Below the pieces are notes generated by a model. The model did not search any database. It saw nothing but the letters and a program-made list of their open reading frames with translations, and had not been told where the DNA came from. The position numbers and the translations under genes are program-made. Below are positions 16,607 through 25,789 of a stretch of DNA of 44,924 nucleotides, piece after piece (the stretch's first letter is position 1; every line of letters starts with the position of its first letter). The DNA is from an uncultured delta proteobacterium (GTDB taxonomy: Bacteria; Desulfobacterota; WTBG01; CAIYCZ01; CAIRTM01): contig CAIRTM010000111.1 in NCBI GenBank assembly GCA_903881505.1, positions 1-44,924 of the forward strand, written 5' to 3'.

Positions 16607-17377
16607 TCACGGTCTATACCGCAGTGCCGGATTGGTCGGCGTCTGCGGAAAGGCTCCAGCAATGGGCTTGTTCGCTTCGCGAAGGCGCGCGGCCAGATTG
16701 TTGATGATAGCAAGAGCGAGATCAGGATAGCGAGCTATATCTTCAGCGATGTTCGCAATTGAAAAAACCTGCACCAGACTGCGGCCCAGCGATGTGACAG
16801 TCGCACCGCGGGGCTGATTAAGCACCGTGCTCACCTCACCGAAAAATTCACCCGGACGCGTAATCATGGCGATTTCTTGCCCCTGTACGGTAACACGCAG
16901 GCCATGTTCTGACTCGATCAGACGGTACATTAGGCTGCCCATTGTGTTTTCGGCGAATAGCACTTCACCGTCCTGGTAGACCTGTTCACGAATCGGAATG
17001 GGACTGTCCAGGGGTATGTTACGTTCGGCCTGTTCAGTGGTCTGATCGAGCTGCCGCATGGCGGAAGTAAAAATCTGTTCGGCTAACGTCGGATGGGTAA
17101 AAAGAATATCACGGATCATTTCCGAACGGTATGCGGCAATCCGGGAGCGGGCAATGGCGCTTGCCGTTGTCGTGTAGGGGCGTTTACGGAAATAATTTTC
17201 CATGCCGAATATATCGCCCGCTGACAGGGTGCGTATGACTTTGGCATGCTGGCTGATCTCCACGCTACCATCGAGAACAACATAAAAAAAATCCTGATGC
17301 GTTCCCTCGGAAACGATAATTTCCATTGGCATATAGTTCTTAATAACAACATCGTATGTTTGCGTTGTCGTTTGCAT
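16607..17377 (-). CDS. Protein with two tandem cyclic-nucleotide-binding-like domains
   Basis: 256 residues. Two cNMP-binding (Crp-type) beta-barrel domains can be read: residues ~5-105 (LDGSVEISQHAKVIRTLSAG, GDIFGMENYF, RSRIAAYRS) and ~120-235 (GSLMYRLIESEHGLRVTVQG, GEFFGEVSTVLNQPRGATVTSLGRS). The second has the FGE-x-n-RGATV phosphate-binding-cassette pattern close to the R.A.. consensus; the first is more diverged (FGMEN...TTTASA). No helix-turn-helix, kinase or other output domain is present. Such proteins often act as partners of other machinery, but the role here is unknown. It heads the operon that continues into miaB. Confidence 0.85.
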   Translation of the reverse strand: MQTTTQTYDVVIKNYMPMEIIVSEGTHQDFFYVVLDGSVEISQHAKVIRTLSAGDIFGMENYFRKRPYTTTASAIARSRIAAYRSEMIRDILFTHPTLAEQIFTSAMRQLDQTTEQAERNIPLDSPIPIREQVYQDGEVLFAENTMGSLMYRLIESEHGLRVTVQGQEIAMITRPGEFFGEVSTVLNQPRGATVTSLGRSLVQVFSIANIAEDIARYPDLALAIINNLAARLREANKPIAGAFPQTPTNPALRYRP

Positions 17378-17838
17378 AGGGGACCTGTTCAGGCTGTTGC
17401 CATGTTACATTCTCGTTCTGTTTCGAACATTAGCGCATGATGTGCCGGGTGTCAATATAACAAAACAGCAGTTCTGCTAGCCTTTTTGGGGATTAATGCC
17501 TCTGCATTGCCGCGGATACGCCCGGTGGCAACCACGCAAGGGATGCATGTGGTGCCATTCATGCTGCCGGATGTGCGTCCGGGCATGCGCTGTCTTCTCT
17601 GCCATTACTCATAATCCGTTCCGTGAAAATATTATTTTTCTGTTGAAAAACAGAAAAAATCGTTATATTAATGACAAATTGTAACAGGAAGTGCCGTAGG
17701 ATTTATTTGCTTAAAGCCGTACAGCCGGACTGCCGATTAAATTTGTGTTGCGCTGACATTGCGCGCCCAAGCAGTTGGACTACAGACTCCGGCATACCGG
17801 GCCAATACAGATGACACCCATGAAAAGGAGTACAGGTA
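17378..17838. other. Divergent control region upstream of the chemotaxis operon
   Basis: 461 bases without a convincing gene, separating the minus-strand cNMP/miaB operon from cheY. It holds the sigma-28-like element at 17712-17739 and a second, sigma-70-like candidate: TTGAAA (17643-17648) with TATATT (17664-17669, spacing 15) or TATTAA (17666-17671, spacing 17). A perfect 10-base-pair A/T-rich hairpin with a GAAA loop (17635-17658) overlaps that second candidate. A ribosome site (AAAGGAG) lies at about 17823-17829. Confidence 0.6.
17712..17739 (+). promoter_or_regulatory. Putative sigma-28 (FliA) promoter of the chemotaxis operon
   Basis: TAAA at 17712-17715 and GCCGATTA at 17732-17739 are separated by 16 bases. 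The enterobacterial flagellar sigma-28 consensus is TAAA, about 15 bases, then GCCGATAA, so the -10 element matches 7 of 8 positions. Transcription would start near 17747 and leave a leader of about 90 bases before cheY. Its location directly upstream of an eight-gene chemotaxis operon makes a chance match unlikely and ties the operon to late flagellar gene control. Confidence 0.7.
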
Positions 17839-18216
17839 ATGGCAGACCTTAACATGAAAATCCTGATAGTCGATGATTTTTCTACCATGCGGCGTATAGT
17901 GCGCAACATTTTGAAACAGCTTTCCTTCAATAATCTTGATGAGGCTGAAGACGGCGACGTTGCGCTCGAAAAATTGAAAAACGGCAACTATGATTTTGTC
18001 ATTACCGACTGGAACATGCCGAATATGACCGGGCTTGATCTGCTGAAGGCGATACGTTCAGACGGCAGGCTTATGAACATACCTGTTCTGCTGATCACTG
18101 CTGAAGCCGAAAAGGAGAACGTCGTGCTGGCCGCGCAGGCAGGAGTGAATGATTACATCGTCAAGCCGTTTACCGGAGAAGTGCTTCAGCAGAAAATTAA
18201 CCGGATTTTTACATAA
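17839..18216 (+). CDS. cheY: Chemotaxis response regulator CheY
   Basis: A single-domain receiver of 125 residues. The acidic pair is in [15 protein letters not shown], the phosphoacceptor Asp in [18 protein letters not shown], Thr in [12 protein letters not shown] and Lys in DYIVKPFTG. The segments [19 protein letters not shown] and [15 protein letters not shown] closely follow enterobacterial CheY, so this is the best candidate for the CheY that binds the flagellar switch. AAGGAG lies 11 bases before the ATG. It is the first gene of the operon; cheA follows after 33 bases. The usual partner phosphatase CheZ is absent, and the cheX-type gene downstream probably removes its phosphate. Confidence 0.96.
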   Translation: MADLNMKILIVDDFSTMRRIVRNILKQLSFNNLDEAEDGDVALEKLKNGNYDFVITDWNMPNMTGLDLLKAIRSDGRLMNIPVLLITAEAEKENVVLAAQAGVNDYIVKPFTGEVLQQKINRIFT

Positions 18217-18249
18217 TTACCCTGCGTACCGTTCGACAGGTTGCTCAGC

Positions 18250-21200
18250 ATGTCATTTGAACGCCTTTACGCATTACTGGATGCCGCTGTCGGCGAACTC
18301 GTAACCGCCGACTATGACAGCGTTCAGGATGTGATCGCGTTGTGCGGAAGTGTTGAAAAATTGCGCGACGAATCAATCGGTGCCGGCCATCGGCGCATAC
18401 CGCTTGCGCTCAGCCGTTCAATCGAACTCATAAACGCCATAGTGACCGAAGAGGCATGCGACCGTGCCGCTGTTGTCGACACGCTCAATAAAATTTTTTC
18501 CGCAATACAGCATGCCCTGCGGCCGGGCTCCGATCCTGAAAAAGTCCGCCTCCCCAACTGTTTAATGCAGTCCACTGCCGTTTACGGCGTTAACGAGGGC
18601 CCTGCTTCCGACAGTCCTTATTCTCTTCCGGACTATCTCGACCGCGATATTTTTAATGAATTCCTCAGCGATCAGGAAAGTGTATTGGCGCATTTAGAGG
18701 AGCTGTTGCTCAGTCTTGAGCGCAATCGCGAGTCGGAATCGCTTGCCGATCTCAGGCGCCTGTTTCATACACTGAAAGGCGAAGCCGGTGTTTTTGAACT
18801 GCGCCAGGTAGAACGGCTGTGTCATGCCGCAGAAGACCTGATTGACGCCCAGCCCGACAGCATTCCGGTTGACGTGCTTTTTGCGGTCAAAGACTGGCTT
18901 AAGGGATGCTTTGACGCCCTGAAGCTCTCGCTTCCGGTACCTGCTTTTTCTGCCGCCCTCCTGCGTATTCTTTTCCAGGACCCGCTTGTGGATGGATCTG
19001 ACGTACCCGAAACACCTGACACCAGCATATATGCGGGCGCAGAAACAACCGCTAGATTTGAACTCTCTCCTTTTATAGCCCCAGAAATTTTCGATATTTT
19101 CATTGATGAGCAGAAACATGCGCTCGAAAAAATGGAAGATCTGATCAAACTGCTCGAAAACGGACCCGACATGGAGGCGATTACCGGCCTCAAGCGGATA
19201 TTTCATGTGCTTAACGGCGGATCAGGCGTATGCGGCCTTACCGATATTGAGTGGGTGTGCTGTCAGGTTGAAGATGCCATTGAGAAGGATCCCGCTGCTT
19301 TGGATCATGCATGCCTTCTGTCTGTAAAAAACTGGCTTAAGTCTGTATTCGATGCAGTCAAACAGGACCAGCCCTTGCCAGTGCTTGAAGAAACCCTGCT
19401 GGAAACCATCATACCGGCTTGTCTGCACGTTCAACGATCGCCCGCAGCAGGGGTAGCCGTGCCTGACTCATTGTATGAAGACTCAATTTTTAATGAATTT
19501 GTCGATGACCAGCAAACGGTTCCGGCTTCCATAGAAGCTCTGCTTCTCAAGCTTGAACAGCATCCTGATGCTGAAACGCTTGAAGAACTCAAGCGTGTGT
19601 TTCATACACTCAAGAGTGAAGTCAGGGTTTTCGGACTCTCCGACATTGAAACCTTGTGTCACGCGGTCGAAGATCAGCTCGAGACAAAAGGGACGGCTGT
19701 CAGGATCGATACTCTTTTCGGCGTAAAAGATTTTCTGGCCCGCTGTTTCCGCGCACTCATAAGCCGCGCACCGCTTCCGCAGCTGCCGCCGGCAATGCTC
19801 GCCATGCTGACAATCCCTGATATTGATACTGCTGACGGCCGCCTGACAGCCGCGGTCGTATTTGATCCGCTGAAGGGACCAGTGGAATTTAAAATCGAGC
19901 CCCCTGCTGTAGGGCATGGGCAGCATGTTGATCCGCCCGAGCAGCTGTCCGCATCTCTTAATTTATTGAATGCAGATCTTGACCTGCTTTCGGATTTTGT
20001 CTCCGAGGTGAAGGAACATATAGACAATATTGACACGCGCCTGCTTTCACTTGAAAACAATCCCGGTGACAGTGATCTGCTCAACGCTGTTTTTCGTGTT
20101 TTTCATACCATTAAAGGCGCTGCCGGTTTCCTGGCACTTGATGAAATTTCACGTCTGTCACACATTACCGAAAGTCTTCTTGACGGGGCTCGCAAAGGAG
20201 ACATCCTGCTGAGGGGGGTCAGTATTGACGTGGTTTTCGAAGCAGTTGATGAGATGAAAAATCTGGTAGGAACCATTGAAACAGCCATTTCCTCAGGCAC
20301 GGGCACCTATCCTTCAAGCACTACGGTTGATCGTCTTGTTGATAAAATAAAACGGGTGCTTGCGGTGCGTCCCGATCAGGAACGCCGACTGCTGACCCCG
20401 GCTGATACTCAGGCTGCAGCTGGAGATGTGCTGCTTACCCCCCCCCCTGAACGTTTGTCCTCAACACCACGTATGCCTCCGGTTACTGACGTCGGTATCG
20501 ATGCCTCTGTAAAAATCGTTCCGGCAATCAGTTCCGATGCGTCCTCATCCAGTGCCAGCCAAGCAGCCGTTGGCGGCGAAGCGGATGATTTTTTTGAAAT
20601 ACAGGCGGAACCCTATGACGATGAAACCGAACCGGCCGTAATTTCCTCCGAATCGGCGCAACCTGTACAGTATCGGGCAAAAATCAAGGAATCCATCAAG
20701 GTCGACGCTGAAAATCTTGACAAGCTTATCGACGCGATAGGCGAGCTTGTGATTATTGAGGCGATGATACGCCAGGACGGCACCCTGCGAACCGCCGCCT
20801 CATCGAATTTACTGCGCACTATCACGCAGATGGATAAAATTACCCGGGAACTCCAAACGCTCGGCATGTCGCTGCGCATGATACCGATCAAACCGACTTT
20901 TCAAAAAATGGCACGTGTCGTCCGCGATCTTGCCAAAAAAGGATCGAAAAAAATCGAATTTATCACACAGGGCGAGGAAACCATGCTTGATAAAAGCGTG
21001 GTAGACCGCATCGGTGATCCCCTGATTCATCTTGTTCGAAATGCTGTTGACCATGGTATTGAATCATCCCACGATGACCGGCGACGCAACGGGAAAAATC
21101 CGGTCGGCCGTATTTCCCTGAACGCGTTCCACAAAGGCGGGAACATCTATGTTGAAATTCGCGATGACGGCCGCGGTCTCGACCGGGCTGCTATCATTCG

Positions 21201-21867
21201 CAAAGCCGCTGAAAAGGGAATGATCCGTGAAGGTCAACAACTCAGTGAACGCGAGATATATAATTTAATTCTCCTGCCCGGGTTTTCAACCGCTGCTAAA
21301 GTAACCGATGTATCCGGTCGCGGGGTCGGCATGGATGTTGTCAAGCGTACAATTGAAGACTTGCGCGGCACTATCGATATCCATTCCGAACATGGAACTG
21401 GAACGACTATCACATTGCGGCTGCCGCTGACGCTTGCGATTATCGACGGGATGCTGGTCCGCATCGGTACCGAACGCTATATCATACCGACACTCTCGAT
21501 TGTCAAATCGATCCGACCCTGTCCCGAAGATGTCACAACGGTCGTCAACAAGGGCGAAATGGTAGCCGTGCGGGATACGCTGATTCCCCTGCTCAGGCTG
21601 GCCAGGCTCTTTGACATCAGGGACGCTGTTCAGAATATCGAAGACGGCATTGTTATCGTTGTTGAGGACAGCGGAAGAATGACGGGCTTGCTTGTTGATG
21701 AACTTCTGGGACAGCAGTCAACCGTCATCAAGTCACTCGGAGCGCTTAAGGGGATGGCCGGAATTTCAGGCGGTTCTATCATGACAGACGGCAGCGTGGG
21801 CATTATCCTTGATATTGCCGGAGTCGTTAAACTCGCATTCGGGGACAACGCGATTGAACAGGTATAA
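18250..21867 (+). CDS. cheA: Chemotaxis histidine kinase CheA with four HPt domains
   Basis: 1205 residues from the ATG at 18250 (an in-frame TTG at 18241 is less likely), almost twice the usual CheA size. Four HPt-like domains carry His at about 173 (FHTLKGEAG), 319 (FHVLNGGSG), 451 (FHTLKSEVR) and 619 (FHTIKGAAG). The fourth is canonical and the first nearly so; the second and third lack the full TxKG-x-AG surroundings. HPt 1-3 each have the same extension (e.g. LFAVKDWLKGCFDAL) and form a tandem family. A linker of about 130 residues with no clear CheY-binding P2 domain contains a C10 tract (20438-20447). Then come dimerisation (ESIKVDAENLDKLIDAIGELV), the ATPase (HLVRNAVDHGIE, DDGRGLD, GRGVGMDVVKR) and the CheW-like domain (~1062-1200). 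It receives signals from receptors via CheW and phosphorylates CheY and CheB. Confidence 0.96.
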   Translation: MSFERLYALLDAAVGELVTADYDSVQDVIALCGSVEKLRDESIGAGHRRIPLALSRSIELINAIVTEEACDRAAVVDTLNKIFSAIQHALRPGSDPEKVRLPNCLMQSTAVYGVNEGPASDSPYSLPDYLDRDIFNEFLSDQESVLAHLEELLLSLERNRESESLADLRRLFHTLKGEAGVFELRQVERLCHAAEDLIDAQPDSIPVDVLFAVKDWLKGCFDALKLSLPVPAFSAALLRILFQDPLVDGSDVPETPDTSIYAGAETTARFELSPFIAPEIFDIFIDEQKHALEKMEDLIKLLENGPDMEAITGLKRIFHVLNGGSGVCGLTDIEWVCCQVEDAIEKDPAALDHACLLSVKNWLKSVFDAVKQDQPLPVLEETLLETIIPACLHVQRSPAAGVAVPDSLYEDSIFNEFVDDQQTVPASIEALLLKLEQHPDAETLEELKRVFHTLKSEVRVFGLSDIETLCHAVEDQLETKGTAVRIDTLFGVKDFLARCFRALISRAPLPQLPPAMLAMLTIPDIDTADGRLTAAVVFDPLKGPVEFKIEPPAVGHGQHVDPPEQLSASLNLLNADLDLLSDFVSEVKEHIDNIDTRLLSLENNPGDSDLLNAVFRVFHTIKGAAGFLALDEISRLSHITESLLDGARKGDILLRGVSIDVVFEAVDEMKNLVGTIETAISSGTGTYPSSTTVDRLVDKIKRVLAVRPDQERRLLTPADTQAAAGDVLLTPPPERLSSTPRMPPVTDVGIDASVKIVPAISSDASSSSASQAAVGGEADDFFEIQAEPYDDETEPAVISSESAQPVQYRAKIKESIKVDAENLDKLIDAIGELVIIEAMIRQDGTLRTAASSNLLRTITQMDKITRELQTLGMSLRMIPIKPTFQKMARVVRDLAKKGSKKIEFITQGEETMLDKSVVDRIGDPLIHLVRNAVDHGIESSHDDRRRNGKNPVGRISLNAFHKGGNIYVEIRDDGRGLDRAAIIRKAAEKGMIREGQQLSEREIYNLILLPGFSTAAKVTDVSGRGVGMDVVKRTIEDLRGTIDIHSEHGTGTTITLRLPLTLAIIDGMLVRIGTERYIIPTLSIVKSIRPCPEDVTTVVNKGEMVAVRDTLIPLLRLARLFDIRDAVQNIEDGIVIVVEDSGRMTGLLVDELLGQQSTVIKSLGALKGMAGISGGSIMTDGSVGIILDIAGVVKLAFGDNAIEQV

Positions 21868-21919
21868 AGGCTGCACCGGCCTGTTCATGACATAAAAATT
21901 CAACACGGGGGTACATTCG

Positions 21920-22438
21920 ATGACCGATATTAACAGAAACGATGCAGGAGGTCTTTCACGAAAGGAAAAATTCCTGACTTTCAATCTGGCAGGAGAGCAG
22001 TACGGACTTGAAATCCTTAAAGTTCGTGAAATTATCGGCCTCATGAACATAACATCTGTACCGAGAACGCCGGACTTCGTGCGGGGCGTCATCAACCTGC
22101 GCGGCAAAGTCATACCGATTATAGACCTGCGCACCAAGTTTGGCATCGCTGCCATTGAGGATACCGAGCAATCCTGTATAATTGTCGTCGATATCATTGA
22201 AGATCAGAATGCCGTACAAATGGGTATCATTGTCGACAGCGTTTCCGAGGTTCTCGATATTCATGTCAGCGATATAGACGAAGCCCCCCGGTTCAGTGCG
22301 TCTGTTGACACCTCTTTCATCAAAGGAATAGCCAAAACAAAAGGCGGTGTTAAAATTTTGCTCAAAATAGAGGATGTGCTGACAACGGATGAAATCCGGG
22401 GGTTGCCGTCAACAGCCGGAATGGATGCTGATGAATAG
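21920..22438 (+). CDS. cheW: Chemotaxis coupling protein CheW
   Basis: A 172-residue scaffold that docks CheA to receptor signalling tips. The CheW fold is clear: KFLTFNLAGEQYGLEILKVREIIGLMNITSVPRTPDFVRGVINLRGKVIPIIDLR is the diagnostic N-terminal half (the NLRGKV-x-P-x-xDLR loop binds CheA and receptors). It is followed by CIIVVDI and MGIIVDSVSEVLDI. The extra ~30-residue C-terminus (TTDEIRGLPSTAGMDADE) is acidic. It lies 52 bases after cheA and 20 bases before cheR. Confidence 0.96.
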   Translation: MTDINRNDAGGLSRKEKFLTFNLAGEQYGLEILKVREIIGLMNITSVPRTPDFVRGVINLRGKVIPIIDLRTKFGIAAIEDTEQSCIIVVDIIEDQNAVQMGIIVDSVSEVLDIHVSDIDEAPRFSASVDTSFIKGIAKTKGGVKILLKIEDVLTTDEIRGLPSTAGMDADE

Positions 22439-22458
22439 GCCGCCGGTGGGCTTGATTG

Positions 22459-23259
22459 ATGGACAGCGCGACCTTTGAACGCCTGCGTACGATTATATAC
22501 GACAGCAGCGGCATCAGCCTGCGGGAAACCAAAGAGGCTATGGTGTCGGCTCGTATTGCAAAACGCATGCGCGCCCTGGGCTTGGAAACACACGAACAAT
22601 ACCTGCGCGTTCTTGAGCATGACGACGGCGGCGAAACAACTCGGTTTCTTGATGTAATATCGACCAATGTAACCAGTTTTTTCAGGGAAAGTCAGCATTT
22701 CGATTTTTTGCGTGATGTTTTGACGGCGCGACAGAGAAGCGGGATCTCAAAAATCCGCATATGGTCCGCTGCGGCCTCAACAGGTGAAGAAGCGCTTTCG
22801 GCTGCAATGGTCGCATGGGACGTTTTTGGAGCACGGCCGGTTGATTGCAAAATACTGGCGACCGACATTTCCACACGGGCGCTTGTCAAGGCTCAGCAGG
22901 GAATATATGATGAACTTCAGATGGAAAACGTTCCCGAGCAGCTGCGCAGGAGGTTTTTTGTGCGCATGCGCGACGGCAATGTTACGCGGTACCGCGCCTG
23001 CGTCGAACTCATGGGCCGCATCGTCTACCGCCGGCTCAACCTCTCACGTCCGCCTTTTCCCATGCGCGGGCCGCTTGATGTTGTTTTTTGCAGAAACGTT
23101 ATGATATATTTCGACAACGAGGTCAGAAACAGGCTTATTAAAGAAATATACAGACTGTTGCAGCCCGGCGGTTATCTGTTTACCGGACATGCTGAAAGTC
23201 TAAACAGCCTAAAAACCGATTTTGTGTGCATACGGCCAACAATATATCAGAAGCACTAA
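22459..23259 (+). CDS. cheR: Chemoreceptor glutamate methyltransferase CheR
   Basis: A SAM-dependent enzyme that methylates glutamates on chemoreceptors for adaptation; 266 residues from the ATG at 22459. The N-terminal helical domain (FERLRTIIYDSSGISLRETKEAMVSARIAKRMRALG) precedes the Rossmann methyltransferase: RIWSAAASTGEEALSAAMV for SAM binding, KILATDISTRALVKAQQGIY, and DVVFCRNVMIYFDNEVRNRLIKEIYRLLQPGGYLFTGHAESL, all typical of CheR. The usual SAM motif GCSTGEE reads AASTGEE, as it also does in some family members. Receptors are not encoded in the window. Confidence 0.96.
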   Translation: MDSATFERLRTIIYDSSGISLRETKEAMVSARIAKRMRALGLETHEQYLRVLEHDDGGETTRFLDVISTNVTSFFRESQHFDFLRDVLTARQRSGISKIRIWSAAASTGEEALSAAMVAWDVFGARPVDCKILATDISTRALVKAQQGIYDELQMENVPEQLRRRFFVRMRDGNVTRYRACVELMGRIVYRRLNLSRPPFPMRGPLDVVFCRNVMIYFDNEVRNRLIKEIYRLLQPGGYLFTGHAESLNSLKTDFVCIRPTIYQKH

Positions 23260-23299
23260 ACGCCTGCGCCGCTTGAAATTGTCTATCCGGAGAGTCTGA

Positions 23300-23779
23300 G
23301 TGAAAACGATTGTTGTCGGCATATCTGATATGAAGGTATCGAACAGGCCCGATGAGGTTTTGATCACCTATTCGCTGGGATCTTGTTTGGGAGTCATCGT
23401 CTATGATCCTGTGGCGCGTGTTGCAGGGCTGCTGCACAGCATGCTGCCCCTGTCAAAAATTGATACACAGAAAGCCAAAGCCGCGCCATACATGTTTGTC
23501 GATACAGGCATACCTCTGTTGTTCAAGGAAGCCTACTGTCTGGGTGCCGAAAAGCGTAACATGATTGTAAAGGCCGTCGGCTGCTCGTCCCTTCTTGACG
23601 AAAAGGGTTTTTTCAAAATAGGTGAGCGCAATTTTACTGTTTTGCGCAAGCTGTTGTGGAAAAATAATATCCTTATTGAAAAACAGGATATCGGGGGGAG
23701 CTTGTCGCGAACGGCATCCATTATTGTCGCCAGCGGTGAAGTAAGAATCAAATCAGGAGGCCGTGAGTATGCCCTGTAA
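23300..23779 (+). CDS. cheD: Chemoreceptor glutamine deamidase CheD
   Basis: 159 residues. CheD deamidates receptor glutamines and in many bacteria binds and stimulates CheC/CheX-type phosphatases. The catalytic triad region is intact: TYSLGSCLGVIVYDP provides the Thr and the nucleophilic Cys, and AGLLHSMLP the His. The remaining conserved blocks are visible (FVDTGIPLLFKEA, GAEKRNMIVKAVGCSSLLD, FKIGERNFTVLRKLLWKNNILIEKQDIGGSLSRT). The start is GTG at 23300 with GGAGAG 5 bases before it. It lies 40 bases after cheR. Together with the cheX-type gene it forms an adaptation branch absent from E. coli. Confidence 0.95.
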   Translation: MKTIVVGISDMKVSNRPDEVLITYSLGSCLGVIVYDPVARVAGLLHSMLPLSKIDTQKAKAAPYMFVDTGIPLLFKEAYCLGAEKRNMIVKAVGCSSLLDEKGFFKIGERNFTVLRKLLWKNNILIEKQDIGGSLSRTASIIVASGEVRIKSGGREYAL

Positions 23780-23866
23780 GGTGAACGTCCTCAACAATGA
23801 TTCAGTTCTCAAAGGACGCTGATTAGCCTGCGTAACAAATCTGTATGCAATGGAGGCGGTAATACC

Positions 23867-24242
23867 ATGTCATTTAACATACTCATCGTCGATGACTCAC
23901 GTACAATCCGTTCAGTCATTAAAAAAACCTTGTACATAGCCGGCGTGCCGCTCAATGAGGTGTATGAGGCCAGCAACGGACTTGAAGGGCTTCAGTTTAT
24001 GCGTGATAACTGGATTGACCTGTGCTTTGCAGACATCAACATGCCGGTCATGAACGGCATTGAAATGATCGAAAAAATGCTTGAAGACCAGGTGCTGGCG
24101 AAACTGCCGGTCGTCATCGTTTCCACCGAGGGCAGCAAAACACGCATTGAGGAGCTTTTTAAAAAAGGCGTGCGGGCCTATCTGCGCAAGCCCATAACGC
24201 CCGAAATAGTGCGTAATGTCGTCAAGGAGATTCTGGGAGATT

Positions 24243-24253
<11 letters not shown>
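23867..24253 (+). CDS. Second CheY-like single-domain response regulator
   Basis: A 128-residue receiver. The acidic pair is in ILIVDDSRTIRSVI, the phosphoacceptor Asp in LCFADINMPVMNGIEMIEKM, Ser/Thr in VVIVSTEGSKTRIEEL and Lys in AYLRKPITPE. It is less like the switch-binding CheY than the first operon gene, so it may be a phosphate sink or serve another target. A good ribosome site (GGAGG, 9 bases upstream) precedes the ATG. Its 3' end overlaps the next gene by 11 bases, which suggests coupled translation with the phosphatase. Confidence 0.94.
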
Positions 24254-25740
<1,487 letters not shown>

Positions 25741-25789
25741 TCCCTTCATTTCTTTTAAACTCTTTTTCTGAGGCGTGAGCCATCGTACT

